Of a stretch of 64,000 nucleotides of DNA, positions 23,201 through 34,678 are shown in pieces; positions within the stretch are counted from its first letter, which is position 1, and each line of letters begins with the position of its first letter. The notes beneath the pieces were generated by a model. It ran no database searches. It had not been told where the DNA came from and worked only from the letters and a program-made list of their open reading frames with translations. The stretch is from Pleurodeles waltl (taxonomy: Eukaryota > Chordata > Amphibia > Caudata > Salamandridae). The translations under genes and the position numbers were made by a program. The stretch is from assembly GCF_031143425.1 (NCBI RefSeq), contig NC_090446.1, forward strand, positions 654,059,717 through 654,123,716, read 5' to 3'.

Positions 23201-23389
23201 AGGAACAGCGAGTGGACACAATGAGGCTCAGGGGTTTGCGGGGGGAAAGGCTCTTACTCCAATTAAGGTACACAGGTTGGAATAACTGGTTGCCATGGTA
23301 TGGAAAGTGAGAGGATGCCGCCTTACTGTTTGAATGTTTTCAGAATGGGTTCCAGCTGGGATATACCAGCCCTCCGTGCAGGCGGCGGG

Positions 23390-24735
23390 CAGAATATTTG
23401 AAGTCTGTTAAGGAGCATCCTGGCGTGGTTGAGATGAAATGGAGGAATGGGGTGAGAGAGGGCCGAATGGCGGGCCTCTTTGTAAACTGGTCAATGAAGT
23501 CACTCATAATGCCACTTATCGGAATAGTTCTGACAAGAGAAAAGGGTCCTTTCAGATTGATACAGCATTTCTCTTGGCCAGTCAGTCCATGATTAAATGT
23601 CAGAGTACTTGACGTCAGTGTCATATACAACAGTTGTGTGGCCTTTGATGTGGTGAATGCAGTATGGACAGGTGCATTAATGGCAAAAAGTGACATAAAA
23701 TCCGCCTTCAAATTGTTGCCAGTGCGCCTCGACAATTTTGAGCTGTTGAGCATTGAGTGTGGGGGTAGTTAGTATGTGGACAAAGCATTGCCTATGGGCT
23801 GCTCCATATCTTGTGCATTGTTTGAGACATTTAGGGCCTGATTTAGAACTGGGTGGACGGGTTACTCAGTCACAACGGTGATGGAGATCCCATCTGCTGA
23901 AATCTAATTCCCATTCTATCCTGTGGGATTTAGATTTCAGTGCACAGGATATCCATCACTGTTGTGATGGAGTAACTCATCCGCCCAGTTCTTAATCAGG
24001 CCCTACGTTCCTTCCTACATTGGCTGTTCACGTTTGCTACAGGACACACTGCAGTGACTCATTATTTGAATTACTTGTTTTTTGTGGGACATTCTGGTTC
24101 CACAGACTGGGTGTTGGACAGTTTTAAGGAGCTTATGGAAGATGTTGGAGTTCGCCTGGCAAAGGACAATACATTGGGCCTCTAAGCAGAGTAGACATTC
24201 CTGGGAATTGAGGCTGCTACTGTGAGGATGGAGATGGGACCGCTAGATGACAAGCGATGGGTGATGATGTCACTGATTGAAGGAATGTTGTGGAAGAAGA
24301 AAGTGCAGGTGTGGGAGGTGCAAGTGTTGTTGAGACATTTTAATTTTATGTGGAGAGTGGTGCAAGCGGCCAGGACGTTTTCTAGAAGGGTGGATTTGTC
24401 CCTAGACTGCTTGTCGTTGCTCCATCATAGACCAAGACTGAAGTTAGTGGTGAAGGGGTTGAGGATGTAGTTGGCATTTTTGCAGCAGTTCAACTGAATT
24501 TCCCTGAAAGGATTGGGGGATGAGGCTTAATGGAAGATGCAAATATTTTTAGATGGTGCAGGAGGTATTGGATTTGGTCTTTATTGGCAGGGACGTTGGT
24601 GTGCAGAGCGGTGGCCGGGTAAGTGGATGTATGGGAAACACAGCATAGCCTTTTTGGAATTTTTCCCATTAGTATTGGCAATGACAATATAGGGAGATGT
24701 TTTGGCTAGCAAAAAGGTGCACTTTAACGCAGGAG
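23390..24735 (+). pseudogene. Ngaro-like reverse transcriptase-RNase H relic
   Basis: Plus-strand RT with 'GRMAGLF', 'KGPFRLIQHFSWP', 'AKSDIKSAFKLLPV' (catalytic Asp of motif A) and 'KALPMGCSISCALFE'. It is interrupted by a palindromic MITE at 23834-24003 and resumes with the palm motif in which the expected Asp-Asp reads Asn-Tyr (about 24069), then 'FLGIEAATVRMEMG' and 'LLRHFNFMWRVV'. An RNase H start follows, with 'LDGAGGIGFGLYW' and 'FLEFFPLVLA' (24545-24690). It stops near 24735 where the minus-strand Penelope-like element starts. The catalytic aspartates are lost, so this copy is inactive. The motif set is that of tyrosine-recombinase retrotransposons (Ngaro/DIRS order). Confidence 0.8.
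23831..24006. mobile_element. Palindromic MITE inside the Ngaro-like RT
   Basis: About 170 bp (23834-24003) with termini GGGCCTGATTTAGAACTGGG and its near complement. Arms of roughly 70 bp pair imperfectly, with a central 'gaaatctaattcccattctatcctgtgggatttagatttc'-type stem described here only by position (23898-23939). It splits the RT between motif B and the palm catalytic motif. TTA lies on the left (23831-23833); the right copy is unclear (TAC). Harbinger-like by its ends. Confidence 0.8.
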
Positions 24736-24759
24736 CACTTGGCTTATGTCAGCTCTTGT

Positions 24760-26730
24760 TTGTTTTAATTTGTCGATGACATACCACTTCATGTCATCAG
24801 CAGTGTGGTTGTTTCGGGATGTAGTGACTGGTTAGTTTAGTCACATCCCGTTTGCAGAAAATTGTGCTCCTATACTCACAGTTGCATGTACTAACCCATC
24901 TAGTTGTCATTCCAACGTATTTAAGTTTGCATGGGCAGCTAATCATGTAGACAGCGTTCTTGCTATTACAATTGGAAAATGTCTTTAACTTCCAGAGGGC
25001 ATGTAGGCCTAGGTCTAAGCTCGGTGTCTTTTTTGTAAACTGGCACATGCTACACTTTCCACATGGGTGGTGACCTAATAGTGGTGGTAAATGCCATAGT
25101 GTGGATTGTGTGACCATAGGTACTTTATCCTGAGGTCAGGTGTGGACTATCATGTCTCGGAAGCTTTTTGCTTTCTTAGAAGCATGTAGTGGTTGGTGTA
25201 AATGAATGCCCCCTGATGTTAGGATTTTCCAATCATCCCTAATTATCTTTTGTACTTTGTTGGACAAGGGGTTAAAAGTTGTGACACAAATTAATCTTTC
25301 TTCCTTGGGTTTATGAATAGATACCAATATTTGATCAGTGTGGTTGTTACGTGCCCTCTTGTCAGCTCTCCTTATGAGGTAAACAGGGTAATTCCTATCG
25401 ATCAGTTTATTGGTCAATCTTTTTGCATGTTTGGTGTAGTCTGTTAGTTTGGAACAGTTCTGTCTCAGTCGTAAGAATAGACCAACTGGCAAGTTCCCTT
25501 TCAGGGCTTGTGGGTGAAAACTGTAAAACCAAAGTAGGTTGTTCCTATCAGTTGGTTTATAGTAGATTTGTGTTTCCAGATGCCCATTTTTTTCGTAAAT
25601 AAGAAGATCAAGTTAGGGTAGCTCTGTGTCCCCTATGGTCATAGTGAACCTTAAGTAAGGAGTCAGTGCATTGAGCCTTTCTCCGAACACCAAGGTCTCC
25701 TTAGCAGAGATCGTCCATATGAGTAGAACGTCATCAATGTAACACTTCCAGAGTCTAATCTGTTTTAGGAATGGGATGAAAGGATGGAACACATGCTATC
25801 GCTCAAAAGAATCAACGTAGAGACATGCTAGACTCAGGGCAAATGTACTGCCCATTGATTTCCCATGTACCAGCAGGTAATAGGCCTTCTCAAATTCAAA
25901 GTAGTTTCTAGTCAGTGCCAACTGTGCTAAGTCTAATATAAACTCTGGGGGGGGGGGAGTATTGATTCCTACTTTGTGTTATTAGGGAGTTCCTCAATGA
26001 CCCCCTAGGGTAGCTTTCTGAGGTATATTAGTATACAATGATTCTACATCCAGGGTAATCAGTAGTTCTGTATTCTTATTAAAGCACATCCCCAGTAGAA
26101 GTTTGTAATATCGAGAGTCGCTCAATAAGTGTTTGCATTCATCTTTATACATCACTTGTGGCATAATAACAGTAGCCCCACCTTTATCTGCTGGTTTTAT
26201 TACAATGTCTCTGTCTTGTGTGAGGTGTTGTAGGGCTGCCAGTTCTTGTGTACTGATGTTTTGGAATATGTTTGATTGTACATTTTGCAAATTGTCAATC
26301 TTTCGGCTGACAGATTTTTCAAAGGCCAATACTTCGGGTGGCATTTGGCTAGTTGAGGGAGAAAAAGTGTATTTTGTACGTAGGCCGGTATTCTTACAAT
26401 CCTCATGATATGGGATGGACTCAAAAGAAAGTTTTTAGTCAAATTGTTCGAAAGAACTCAGAGATTTTGGTTCTTAAGCTGAAGATATATTTTTGGGGGG
26501 TTAGGACAAAGCCCAATCCCTTGTTTAGTACCCTTGTTTCTCCTTCATCTAGACTCCTGTTACCTCAGGTTAATGACAGTGTTCTCTCTGGTGGTCATGT
26601 CTTGCTGGTGCTGGGAACATTCTCCTTTGGTAGTTTGGCTTCTGGAGTTTCCTCTCTTAGTTTCCAAGTCATCCCTTACTTTTTCCCTCTTCCCCTGCCC
26701 TGGCGTCTTTCAAAAAAAGGAATTTTGGTG
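24760..26730 (-). pseudogene. Penelope-like element RT with GIY-YIG endonuclease
   Basis: Minus-strand relic. In order: an N-terminal region (26730-26350), 'RDIVIKPADKGGATVIM' (about 26190), 'LDVESLYTNIP' (about 26040), 'HGKSMGSTFALSLACLYVDSFE' (25870-25810), the palm 'CYIDDVLLIW' (about 25730), the C-terminal 'GLFLRLRQNCS' region (25490-25150), then a Cys-pair linker 'CGKCSMC' (25050) and 'YMISCPCKLKYVGMTTR' (about 24955-24900), the GIY-YIG-type nuclease core. This RT plus GIY-YIG pairing defines Penelope-like elements. A deletion lies between the first two RT blocks, and several stops and shifts are present. It interrupts the Ngaro-like RNase H, so it is the younger insertion. Confidence 0.85.
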
Positions 26731-28700
26731 TATGTCCAGGGGAGACATAAGAACCACTAGCCATCACCCCATTGCCCACTTTAAAAACTAACAAAAAACA
26801 TCGCTAATATGATGGCCATTCTTCCCCTCCCCCCGCTTTTGTAATGGATGGGGAATGGTATAATTCTGAGCCCCCATAATATATTTTATATTAGTGATTG
26901 GAATATGTCCTAAAGTTTAGGCCTTTGCCCCAACATCTCTAGGGGCGTGTCGACGTCCCAAAAAAATTATTGAATAATTATCTGGGACCTTAGAGCCACA
27001 CAACGCACTATCAGTAATCATCAAAACATGATTCTAGTGCTGACGCGCACGTGCACACGAGGGCTAGCCTCAATGGGACTACAACTTCCATGAGCCCTCT
27101 ATCCTAGGGGCATGCTGATGACGCATTTGCGGCACACCCTGGGAAACCCCACACATGCGTCTGACCGGTTTTAAAATTGGGCTCTCCAGATCCGACCGCT
27201 GAGAAAAGCAGCTGGGATGAGGCCGGGGTAGAAGTTCCACATTTATTCTCCCATTGACGAAGTAAGTGCGGGGGCACACATCCAGGGGGACTGGATTTCG
27301 TCAGCCTCCTACTTTGAACAGGTGCAAGAGAAAAATCATTACCACAAGTCTGCACTGTATGAAAAAAGTCATTTGTGGGTGTGGCACGTGGGAGGGAGGG
27401 GTCCGAAGTTATAACATGTAAGGCCCCAGTGACGATTCAGGGGTGCTAACTATGCAAAGGATGCTGAGAGCATGGGGAAACTAATACTGGCATATCTCAA
27501 TGGCTATACAATAAGATTTGAAATGTGCCTCTTAATACCACATAAACCTATTAGGATTCTCCGTGATCTTGCTTAGTACACCTCCGACTTTGACTCTGAA
27601 TGCTTATTTCTTTACACTAAGTACTATCATGGATAGACTAGAGAATCAGAGTCATTTCCAATACATAATTCTTCTCGAGAAAATAGGTTATCGCCTAGGC
27701 AAGAGAGGAGCTATAGTGAAGATATTAGACATATAATAACATCTCGTAGCAATTGTTACCCCCCCCTTTTTTCCACAGTGTGTGACTACAAGGGGCATCA
27801 CCCGACCCCAGACCAGGGGAAAGCTGCCCTAAAGATTTAGTGTAAGAGCATGAATATTCTCAAGATTTAATGAGAATAAGTGGTTGTAATAAGGAACGAT
27901 TATAGGCACTACGTCCACAAGAATGAATATTTACATGGTTTGTGATACCACTTGTGGTATGTTATTTGGCACCTTGTTTGCAGTGGTTTGCTGTAGTTCT
28001 ATACTAGATGTGCTCACATATATATAGCCACCAGTGCATGCCATATACAGAGCTTCTCTAATGTAGGACCAGGTTTCATGCGTTCTGTTCCTCTTTTCCT
28101 CTAATATAGATACCTCCAAATATGAGTATTACTCAGGTAGGCCTTGAGTGTGTTGCATATGAGCCTCTCACTAGTAGGATAGGATAGGTTCCTCTTCATA
28201 CCACTATTACCAGGGATCTCAGGCCCTAAAGAATGTCCCAGACCAGTTATGGCTTAGCGTATGGGCAGAAACATGTTGGCTGTAATGATTATAGCGACAG
28301 AATGAGTAATTACACTAAACAAACACCCACCTCTTGTTTTTATTTTACCAGCAGACACCAATATTAAAGGTGTGATTCACACTGGTGATCTGTTGGGTAA
28401 TTTTATTTAAATGACTGGATCGCTGATTTATCCTGAAAAATTACATCTAAGAGCGCCCTCTGGGCTCATTTAACCACAAGGTTGAGTCCAGCAAGATGGC
28501 ACTGTCCTACCTGGGTGGGGGTAGGTGGCCAAATGATGAAGCATGACACTATTATGTGTGTGAGACCACTTATTCCATAAGGAGGAACACCCAGCATAGG
28601 TTCCAAATTAACGGTTTTCACAAACCATCCCTGGAGAGACTAACTGGATCACAGTAAAAGTGGTGCAGCCACAAGCTGGTCTTGTCTCTTGTCCCCTCCA
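26731..28700. other. Probable Penelope-like 5' terminal region and unassigned sequence
   Basis: From 26731 to about 27360 lies the sequence upstream of the minus-strand Penelope ORF, where a pLTR would be expected. It contains 'CTGACGA' on the minus strand (about 27300-27306) followed by a 6-bp stem, a weak hammerhead-like trace. From 27360 to 28700 I see no gene, element end or tandem structure. Confidence 0.35.
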
Positions 28701-28715
28701 TACGTTTTGTGGTCA

Positions 28716-28965
28716 TGGACTCCAGAGGGATTACATTTACTATTTCCACTCCAGTCTACAAAACAATAGGGAATGTTTTGGACTCTAGGGGGTTTACTTT
28801 TAATATTCCCACTCCAATCTTAGCAACATTATGGAAGTTATTGGACTCTGGAGGAGTTAGATTTACTGTTCTTCTCCAATCTACACAGCAGAAGGAAAGG
28901 TGTTGGAATCCAGGGTGGTTAGATTTACAATTCATGCTCCAGTAACCAACAGTACAGTAAATGTA
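28716..28965 (+). repeat. 63-bp tandem repeat, four copies
   Basis: Units start at 28716, 28779, 28842 and 28904. Each has 'tggactc' followed by a GGNGG(A/T)TTA block, 'ttta.t.tt' and 'ctccaatcta'. Copies are diverged at about a quarter of positions. Confidence 0.85.
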
Positions 28966-29729
28966 TGGTTTTAGAGGAACTACAAAAAACAATCCCCCTC
29001 CCAATCATTTTGTACAAAATATGTAAATATATAAAATAAAATAAACACTACACTCACATTATAGATTTAAAAATGCTTATTATATAGACGGGTAAAACAA
29101 TTATGAAATGCATAGTAACATTTCTAAACAAAAAAAAAAAAAAATGTACTTCCCTACCACAAAAACAGGAAACACCAAAAAGATGATTTATAACATTGTG
29201 GATTGTCGGAGTTACTAAAAGAAGTTTGTTGTAATGAACATGAGGAGGTGCTTTTATTAGCTTTGTTGTCCACCATATGTTTGGGGCTTTTTGGAAGTCA
29301 GAATTGTTAGGGGGCACGAGGGATGTCAGGATTGACTGGAGTGGTGTGGAGATGTTGGCAGATCATTGATAATATCATTTAAGATTTCTAAGACAGATCA
29401 AAGACAAAAGAGTCAATAGTCATGCTGAGGAGTTTTTCAGAGCAGTGTTTTTGCCTGTTTTTTTGGTGCCGCAGATTGAGACAGCAGTCGGGGTGTGGGT
29501 CAGGCCTGGTGTTTGTGCATGGGGACGGGGATGTGGTAATGGCACATAACAGTTGCTGGCAGTAGTACGGGGGCCTTCATTTCGAATAGGAGCTGCAACT
29601 GAGGTGGGCAGAAGGGGCCGGTCTGCAGACAAGATAATGCGCTTGGGGCTGTGGCCATCAGGTTGTTACAGGAGGAATGTATGGGGTAGACATACAGTTT
29701 TTTCCTTAATTCTCTAGGTACCGTTCCCG
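28966..29729. other. Unassigned, possibly part of the Ngaro-like element
   Basis: Contains an A run at 29131-29144. The sequence from about 29330 may be the degenerate link between RNase H and the hydrolase of the Ngaro-like element, but I could read no motif in it. Confidence 0.3.
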
Positions 29730-30290
29730 GTTCACAACACCTTGGTCTGAACATATGGATAGTGGGACACTTGTTTGTGAAATGGGCACAGCTGCAGGCT
29801 GAAAAGGGAGTATGGGGCACAGGTTGCCTGGCATGGGAGAGTGGGCAGGCTGTGAATGGACTTGTTGTCGGTGTTGAATAGACTTTGAAGGAGTGCAGGC
29901 TGTCTGGATGTGTTAGCCATTCATTTAGGGGCGAATGATTTGGTACTGGAAGAGGGTTTGGACTTCTTGAAGTAGATGAAGGCAGATCTTCAGGAAATTA
30001 AGCGTCATTAAGTAGGTACCTTTGTCATATGGACGGAGTTGATACCACAGAGAGTGTGGAGGGGTGGGATCCACCCTGGAGCTATAGACAAAGCAAGGAG
30101 GAAATTGGACAGGGTTTTGAGTAGGTTTTGCAGAGAAGAATGGGTAGGGTGCATTGTGCAGCTGGAGTTGCGTTTTTAAGTGGAGTATTTTTTTAGATGT
30201 GATGGAATACACTTGTCAATGAAGGGAATGGACCTTTATTTGTTGCAGCTGTGTGAGGCTTTGGCAGATGTGAATGGCACTGAGTAATGG
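29730..30290 (+). pseudogene. SGNH-hydrolase-like domain of the Ngaro-like element
   Basis: Plus-strand, frameshifted. An opening block 'WIVGHLFVKWA' (about 29756-29788) occupies the place of the GxSxxxW nucleophile block, with Ser replaced by Leu. A central 'HLGANDL' (about 29920-29942) fits the G-x-N-D block. A C-terminal 'DGIHLS..G' (about 30200-30230) provides the D-x-x-H block. The order matches SGNH hydrolases, which Ngaro elements are known to encode downstream of RT-RNase H. With Ser gone and at least one frame shift the domain is inactive. Position and strand suggest it completes the element whose RT ends at 24735. Confidence 0.6.
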
Positions 30291-30665
30291 AAAAGAGTTT
30301 AAAGGCACAGATTTTGGGTTTTGGGGTAGGGAGGCAGAAAAACTCTGGAGAGGCTTTGAGTCAGTTGTATTGCTGTTGGGGTTGGTGAAGTAGTTTGTAT
30401 AGGAGGGGGGAGGTAAGTGTATAATTGCCAAAGGCAGGAAGTTAAGTTTTCTAGTTGGTTGAAGTAAGGTTGGGACAGATTGTATACTACAGACACAATG
30501 ACAGGTAGTCAAGTTGAGGGGATTTGTTGAAAAGGGGACAATTAGGGGTAGGGATGGGCTAATATTAGACGGGCATATGTATAGTGAGGTTGTTAGTTTG
30601 TAAGGCAAATTGCCTAGGTCTGTTTTATTTGTTATCGTGCACCTTCTTCATTAAAGTGACCTTTT
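30291..30665 (+). repeat. Likely 3' untranslated end of the Ngaro-like element
   Basis: Non-coding, ending around 'cttcattaaagtgacctttt' (30645-30663), which looks like a weak polyadenylation signal and end. No terminal direct repeat could be paired, so the boundary is approximate. Confidence 0.4.
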
Positions 30666-31480
30666 GCACGCTACAAGTGATCAGAGTCTGTACTGTGCCC
30701 TCTTGCCCAAATGATCTCTGAGTTCACTCATTCTTTTAGCAGTTTGTCATATGAACTAAGATGTCTCTTCTGTCATTACTTGTGAAACCCTCTTCAGATG
30801 CAATGACCTTGGTGGTAGAAGATTCTTAACTAGAATTTTGAAATCATTTTCAACATGGCTTTTCTGTCTTTGTTTATTTAATTATCCATCGGGGATCATA
30901 AAGTCAGCCTTAGAACACATTTTAAAATACATTTATTATACATTTATCGTTTAAACAATGTACTGATAAAAGAGAAAAAATACCAGCTTTAGGAGATTTT
31001 CCTAATTTTTGTTATACCTTGGACATTATAATACTGGTCTTGTCGGTAGTAAAGGGCCAGCTGGCAAAAGTGAGAGCCAGTTGTGCACACATTAAGGGGT
31101 TTCAAAATGCATAGCTGCAGTAATTTATGTAAATCAACATGTTTCGTGGCACAGATCGTTGTGTTCCAGCTGGCTGCTTTAGCTACCCATGTCCTTTCAA
31201 GCTTCGCAAATGGCTGCATAGAAATGCAAGAATGATGTCTTAAGAAAATTCACCAGACGTTCTAGGGCACTTCATACCCCAATATTGTTACTGTCTAAAT
31301 ATGAAACTTTGCCTTTGACTTGCCACTGTGGATATTTGTTTTACATAACACTTGATGAAGATGTCCAATGTGAAATGTTTTGGACTCTCATCTTTTCAGA
31401 AAATAAACACAAAACTGAAACCCCTCATTATTTTTTTTATTTTTTTCTATCATGGTGGCAAGTCAACCCTCCCCCCCTTT
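30666..31480. other. Unassigned; weak Penelope-terminal resemblance at 31350-31410
   Basis: At 31350 'cttgatgaag' is followed by 'gtgaaatgttttgg' and an AATAAA (31401). This arrangement resembles the ends of Penelope-like elements, where a hammerhead ribozyme motif precedes the insertion end, but the second core motif is altered. No other feature seen. Confidence 0.3.
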
Positions 31481-31875
31481 TTTAACTCTTTTTCCCTGTT
31501 TACCTGTTACCTCCCCTTAAATCTATACCCTTTACTTTCCTTTACCTCTACCAGCCCCTGAACTCTCAAACCCCCTTACAACCTTTTACTTTTACCCACT
31601 CCCAAATTCTGAAAACCAGTTACCACCCTTTACATCTACCTGCCTGAGGCCTAATAACCCTTACTTCCATTTACCCACCACTGAACCCTAAAAAACTCCT
31701 TTCCTTAATTTATGTCTACCCGCCCCTGAGGCCAGAATCCTTTACCTCCCTTTACCTCTACCCATCACTGAACTCTAAAAATCCCTTACCTCCCTTACCT
31801 CTTTTTACCACTGAACCCTGAAAACCCCCTACCTCCCTTTACCTCTACCCACCGCTGAATCCTAGAGTGCAGAAC
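31480..31875 (+). repeat. ~44-bp pyrimidine-rich minisatellite
   Basis: About eight and a half degenerate units, spaced 35-46 bases apart, of the form 'ctgaaccctaaaa' plus 'cccttacctccctttacctctaccca'. Unit starts lie near 31556, 31601, 31645, 31680, 31724, 31767, 31810 and 31854. Confidence 0.85.
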
Positions 31876-32049
31876 AAACATATAGGGGCATACTTAGAAA
31901 AAATTGGCATAGGGCAATGCGGCAGGTCTTTTTGCTGTGCCGCTCTATGCCAATTTGAGATACATTGCATTCCTGTCCTTTCAGCCAGTGCTGGCGCACA
32001 CTTTGCTGCCTTGCGTTAATGCAGGCACCTTTGCGCCATGGTGCATGGG

Positions 32050-33120
32050 TATTAGACCTGACATGCTGAGATAGTGTTTCCCCAAACTTGTTTTGCTTTT
32101 TCCTGTGGGTTTTGCTGATTCTCTTTTAGTGGACTTAAGGCCCTGGGCACTTTCCCACTGTAAATACAGTGGTAACGTGCACATCTCCTTCCTACATATG
32201 TTAGAAAGTGACCCTAACCCATGTGTGTGCAATTGCACAATGGTGTTTTAAAATGTGTCCAGCCTGCCACTGGAAAGTGGGAATTTCTATGCCCTAAAGT
32301 TTTTTGTGTGCCTTTCTGCCTGGCTCCAATCGACATCTTAGGTTAGGGGAGCACATCTGTGCATTCCCCAGTGACAGCTGTAAACATTGTGCACACGGCT
32401 AGAATGACAAATCTCTGCCATTTGAGTGCCTGATTGGATAGATTGGATGAAGAGGTTTTGCCAGCTGGCCTCTGGGAGCCAGATCATGGCCCCACTAAAG
32501 ATTAAGTTATGCATTCCACAGCCCCATAGCTGACAGGATGGAAATGTAGGCAAGAAATATGTGGCTCAAAGGGAGTACCTTTGAACCACCTCCAACTTCA
32601 AAGGCACACTACAGTATAACTACTGGTGCTGTACTGCAGCAGAGTAGAGATGCACATGCATGGATGTGGGACCAGAGACCCTTGTCTGCATGGTGCACTG
32701 CCAGAGGAATCTGTTTTGCACAAGGAGGATTACTGCCCTCAGAAGGGACCGCGCACCCTTCCTGAATTGTGGTTGGCCTGAAAAGACTGCCTGCTGCTGT
32801 GCGGCACCCTGAGGTGTGCTCTCCAAGGGCTTCATGGCTTGCCCTCTGTTCTCTTGTGGAGGTCTCAGGAATAACAAAGACCTCCCATGAGGGACCCACA
32901 CCATCTTTTCATGACACCTGAAGAGCGGTGCCCTCATAAATGCCCATATCACCTGCTGGGGTCCAACTGACAGGGAGGAGTGAGCATGAAACTAAGATTT
33001 GTGCCTGGAGACCGGATTGCCTGGAGTGAAGCCACAAAAGCATTGCCCGTATCTAAGGAGTGTGGCCCCTGCATTGTGGGGCCTCAGCACACATAAGCAT
33101 CTTGTTTGTGGTGCGCAGAT
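32050..33120 (+). repeat. Gmr1-like LTR fragment
   Basis: Begins TATTAGACCTGACA, close to the TGTTAGACCTGACA start at 56617, and contains the mid-LTR block 'ctccaagggcttcatggcttgccctctgtt' with the following 'aacaaagacctc'. The LTR end could not be found; it fades into the 94-bp tandem repeats. Confidence 0.55.
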
Positions 33121-33239
33121 TCACCGGTTGTGGAACCCTGTGTGGCCGTCTTCGTAGATCGCTCTGCATTTCCCTCATGCATCTCACTGCCTGCGTGCTC
33201 ATTGCATGCGTTGTTTGATTCACAGGTTGCGACCCTCGG

Positions 33240-33780
33240 AAGTGGGAGCGTAACTGTAGTAGTGCCTCATTCTACCTTGTGCAGCACTATTGAACTTGTG
33301 CCTGTGTGTGGGACCGGAACTGTCTGGTGCGACGCGTAAAACACGCACTAGGCTTTGTGCTTCATTTCCAGGTAGGTACTGAATTTGACTCTCCTTGATT
33401 GTGTGCGAATGGAACGGTATGGCTTGACTCATATCAACGCGCACCAGGCATTGTGCCTCACTTCTTGGGAGATACAGGATTGGTAACTCTTCAATGTAAG
33501 TGATCGGGACTGTCTGGTGCTACCTGTATCAATCCTCACCAATCATTATTCCTTATTTCCAGAGAGGCAGGGGATTTATAACTCTTTGTGGTGTGAGACT
33601 GGAACTGTCTAGTGCAACTCATATCAACGCGCACTGGGGGTTGTGCCTTATTCCCAGGGAGGCATAGAATTTGCAACTCATTGTTGTTTGTGAAGCCTGA
33701 ATTGCCTGGTGCGACTCTGATCATCGTGCACATTGTACCCGGATTGCTTGGGTGCAACCCTGATCAATGTGTACCACATG
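33240..33780 (+). repeat. ~94-bp tandem repeat
   Basis: Four to five diverged units anchored on 'caacgcgcac' at about 33343, 33437, 33531 and 33625, then 33719. Each continues with 'tgtgcct.a.tt.c.ggga', 'aactc' and 'ggaactgtctggtgc'. Confidence 0.8.
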
Positions 33781-34678
33781 GGGTACCTCTACCTTCCGAT
33801 ACACTCCCCTGCTACATTCACCTCTTCATCGATCATTCCTTTTGGGCCCTCTGAGTGACGAACTACCTGTCCTCTCCTCACCTGGCCCCCAACAACAGCG
33901 TGTGTCAGGTAGTATTGCCCAGACCGTGCCAGGGTGGTGTGAGTAATTGACTGGGATGGAGGAATGCTTCTGAGAGCGATCGGAAGCAGGTCAAGAGATT
34001 GCGCAACCCATTTCTCAACCCTCCCCCCCCCAGGGTGCTTCGGCAAAATGGGCTGGTGCTGGAAGGCACATTAGGAAATCCTTTAAATGAACAAACTATT
34101 GCCCTCAGCCACTTCTGCTCCGGATCCTTTGGGTGAGCTCCATGAGTGGTAATCAACCCCCTCTTTTTGTCAACTGCCTCCTAATCAGTCCTGCTACATA
34201 CCCCCCACCTTTTTCCCTGGGAACTCAGCTAAGTGTGACTTGGGCAGAGAGTGGCCTAATCTCATGGGGGGTGATCTCTATCTACTCGTGGGTGTGGGGG
34301 AGTCGGGATGAGGTTGAGGGTGGAGGAGGGTTAGGGCCACTGGGTCTGCATTGTGCTACCAATTGATTAGCTGGATATCAGTAGCACTGCATAGTGGTGC
34401 TGAGTGAATGTCTGCATTTGGAAGTGCCTGCATGAAGACCGCCTGCCAGTGATTACATTGACCAGTATTGCTCCTTTACACGTTGATTCCTTGCCAGCTA
34501 GATACTATATTTGACATTTGTTCTACCCATGCGGCTTTGCCCACGGTGCTGCTAAAAGTGTTGTGATTACTGTCTGTACATATTCTTGATATTGTTGTGA
34601 TCTGGGGTGCATCTTATGACTGTATGTGGTATGGCATTATAATAATTGCCAGGGTGGGCCTAGTTCTGACAATGTTTC
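33781..34678. other. Unassigned stretch
   Basis: No gene or named repeat recognised. A C-run (34022-34031) and a G-rich region near 34260-34330 are the only visible features. Confidence 0.4.

Noticed and set aside
27110..27170. Plus-strand CTGATGA ... GAAAC as a hammerhead ribozyme
   Set aside because: The spacing between the two core motifs is too long and the stems do not pair well; orientation is opposite to the nearby Penelope-like ORF.
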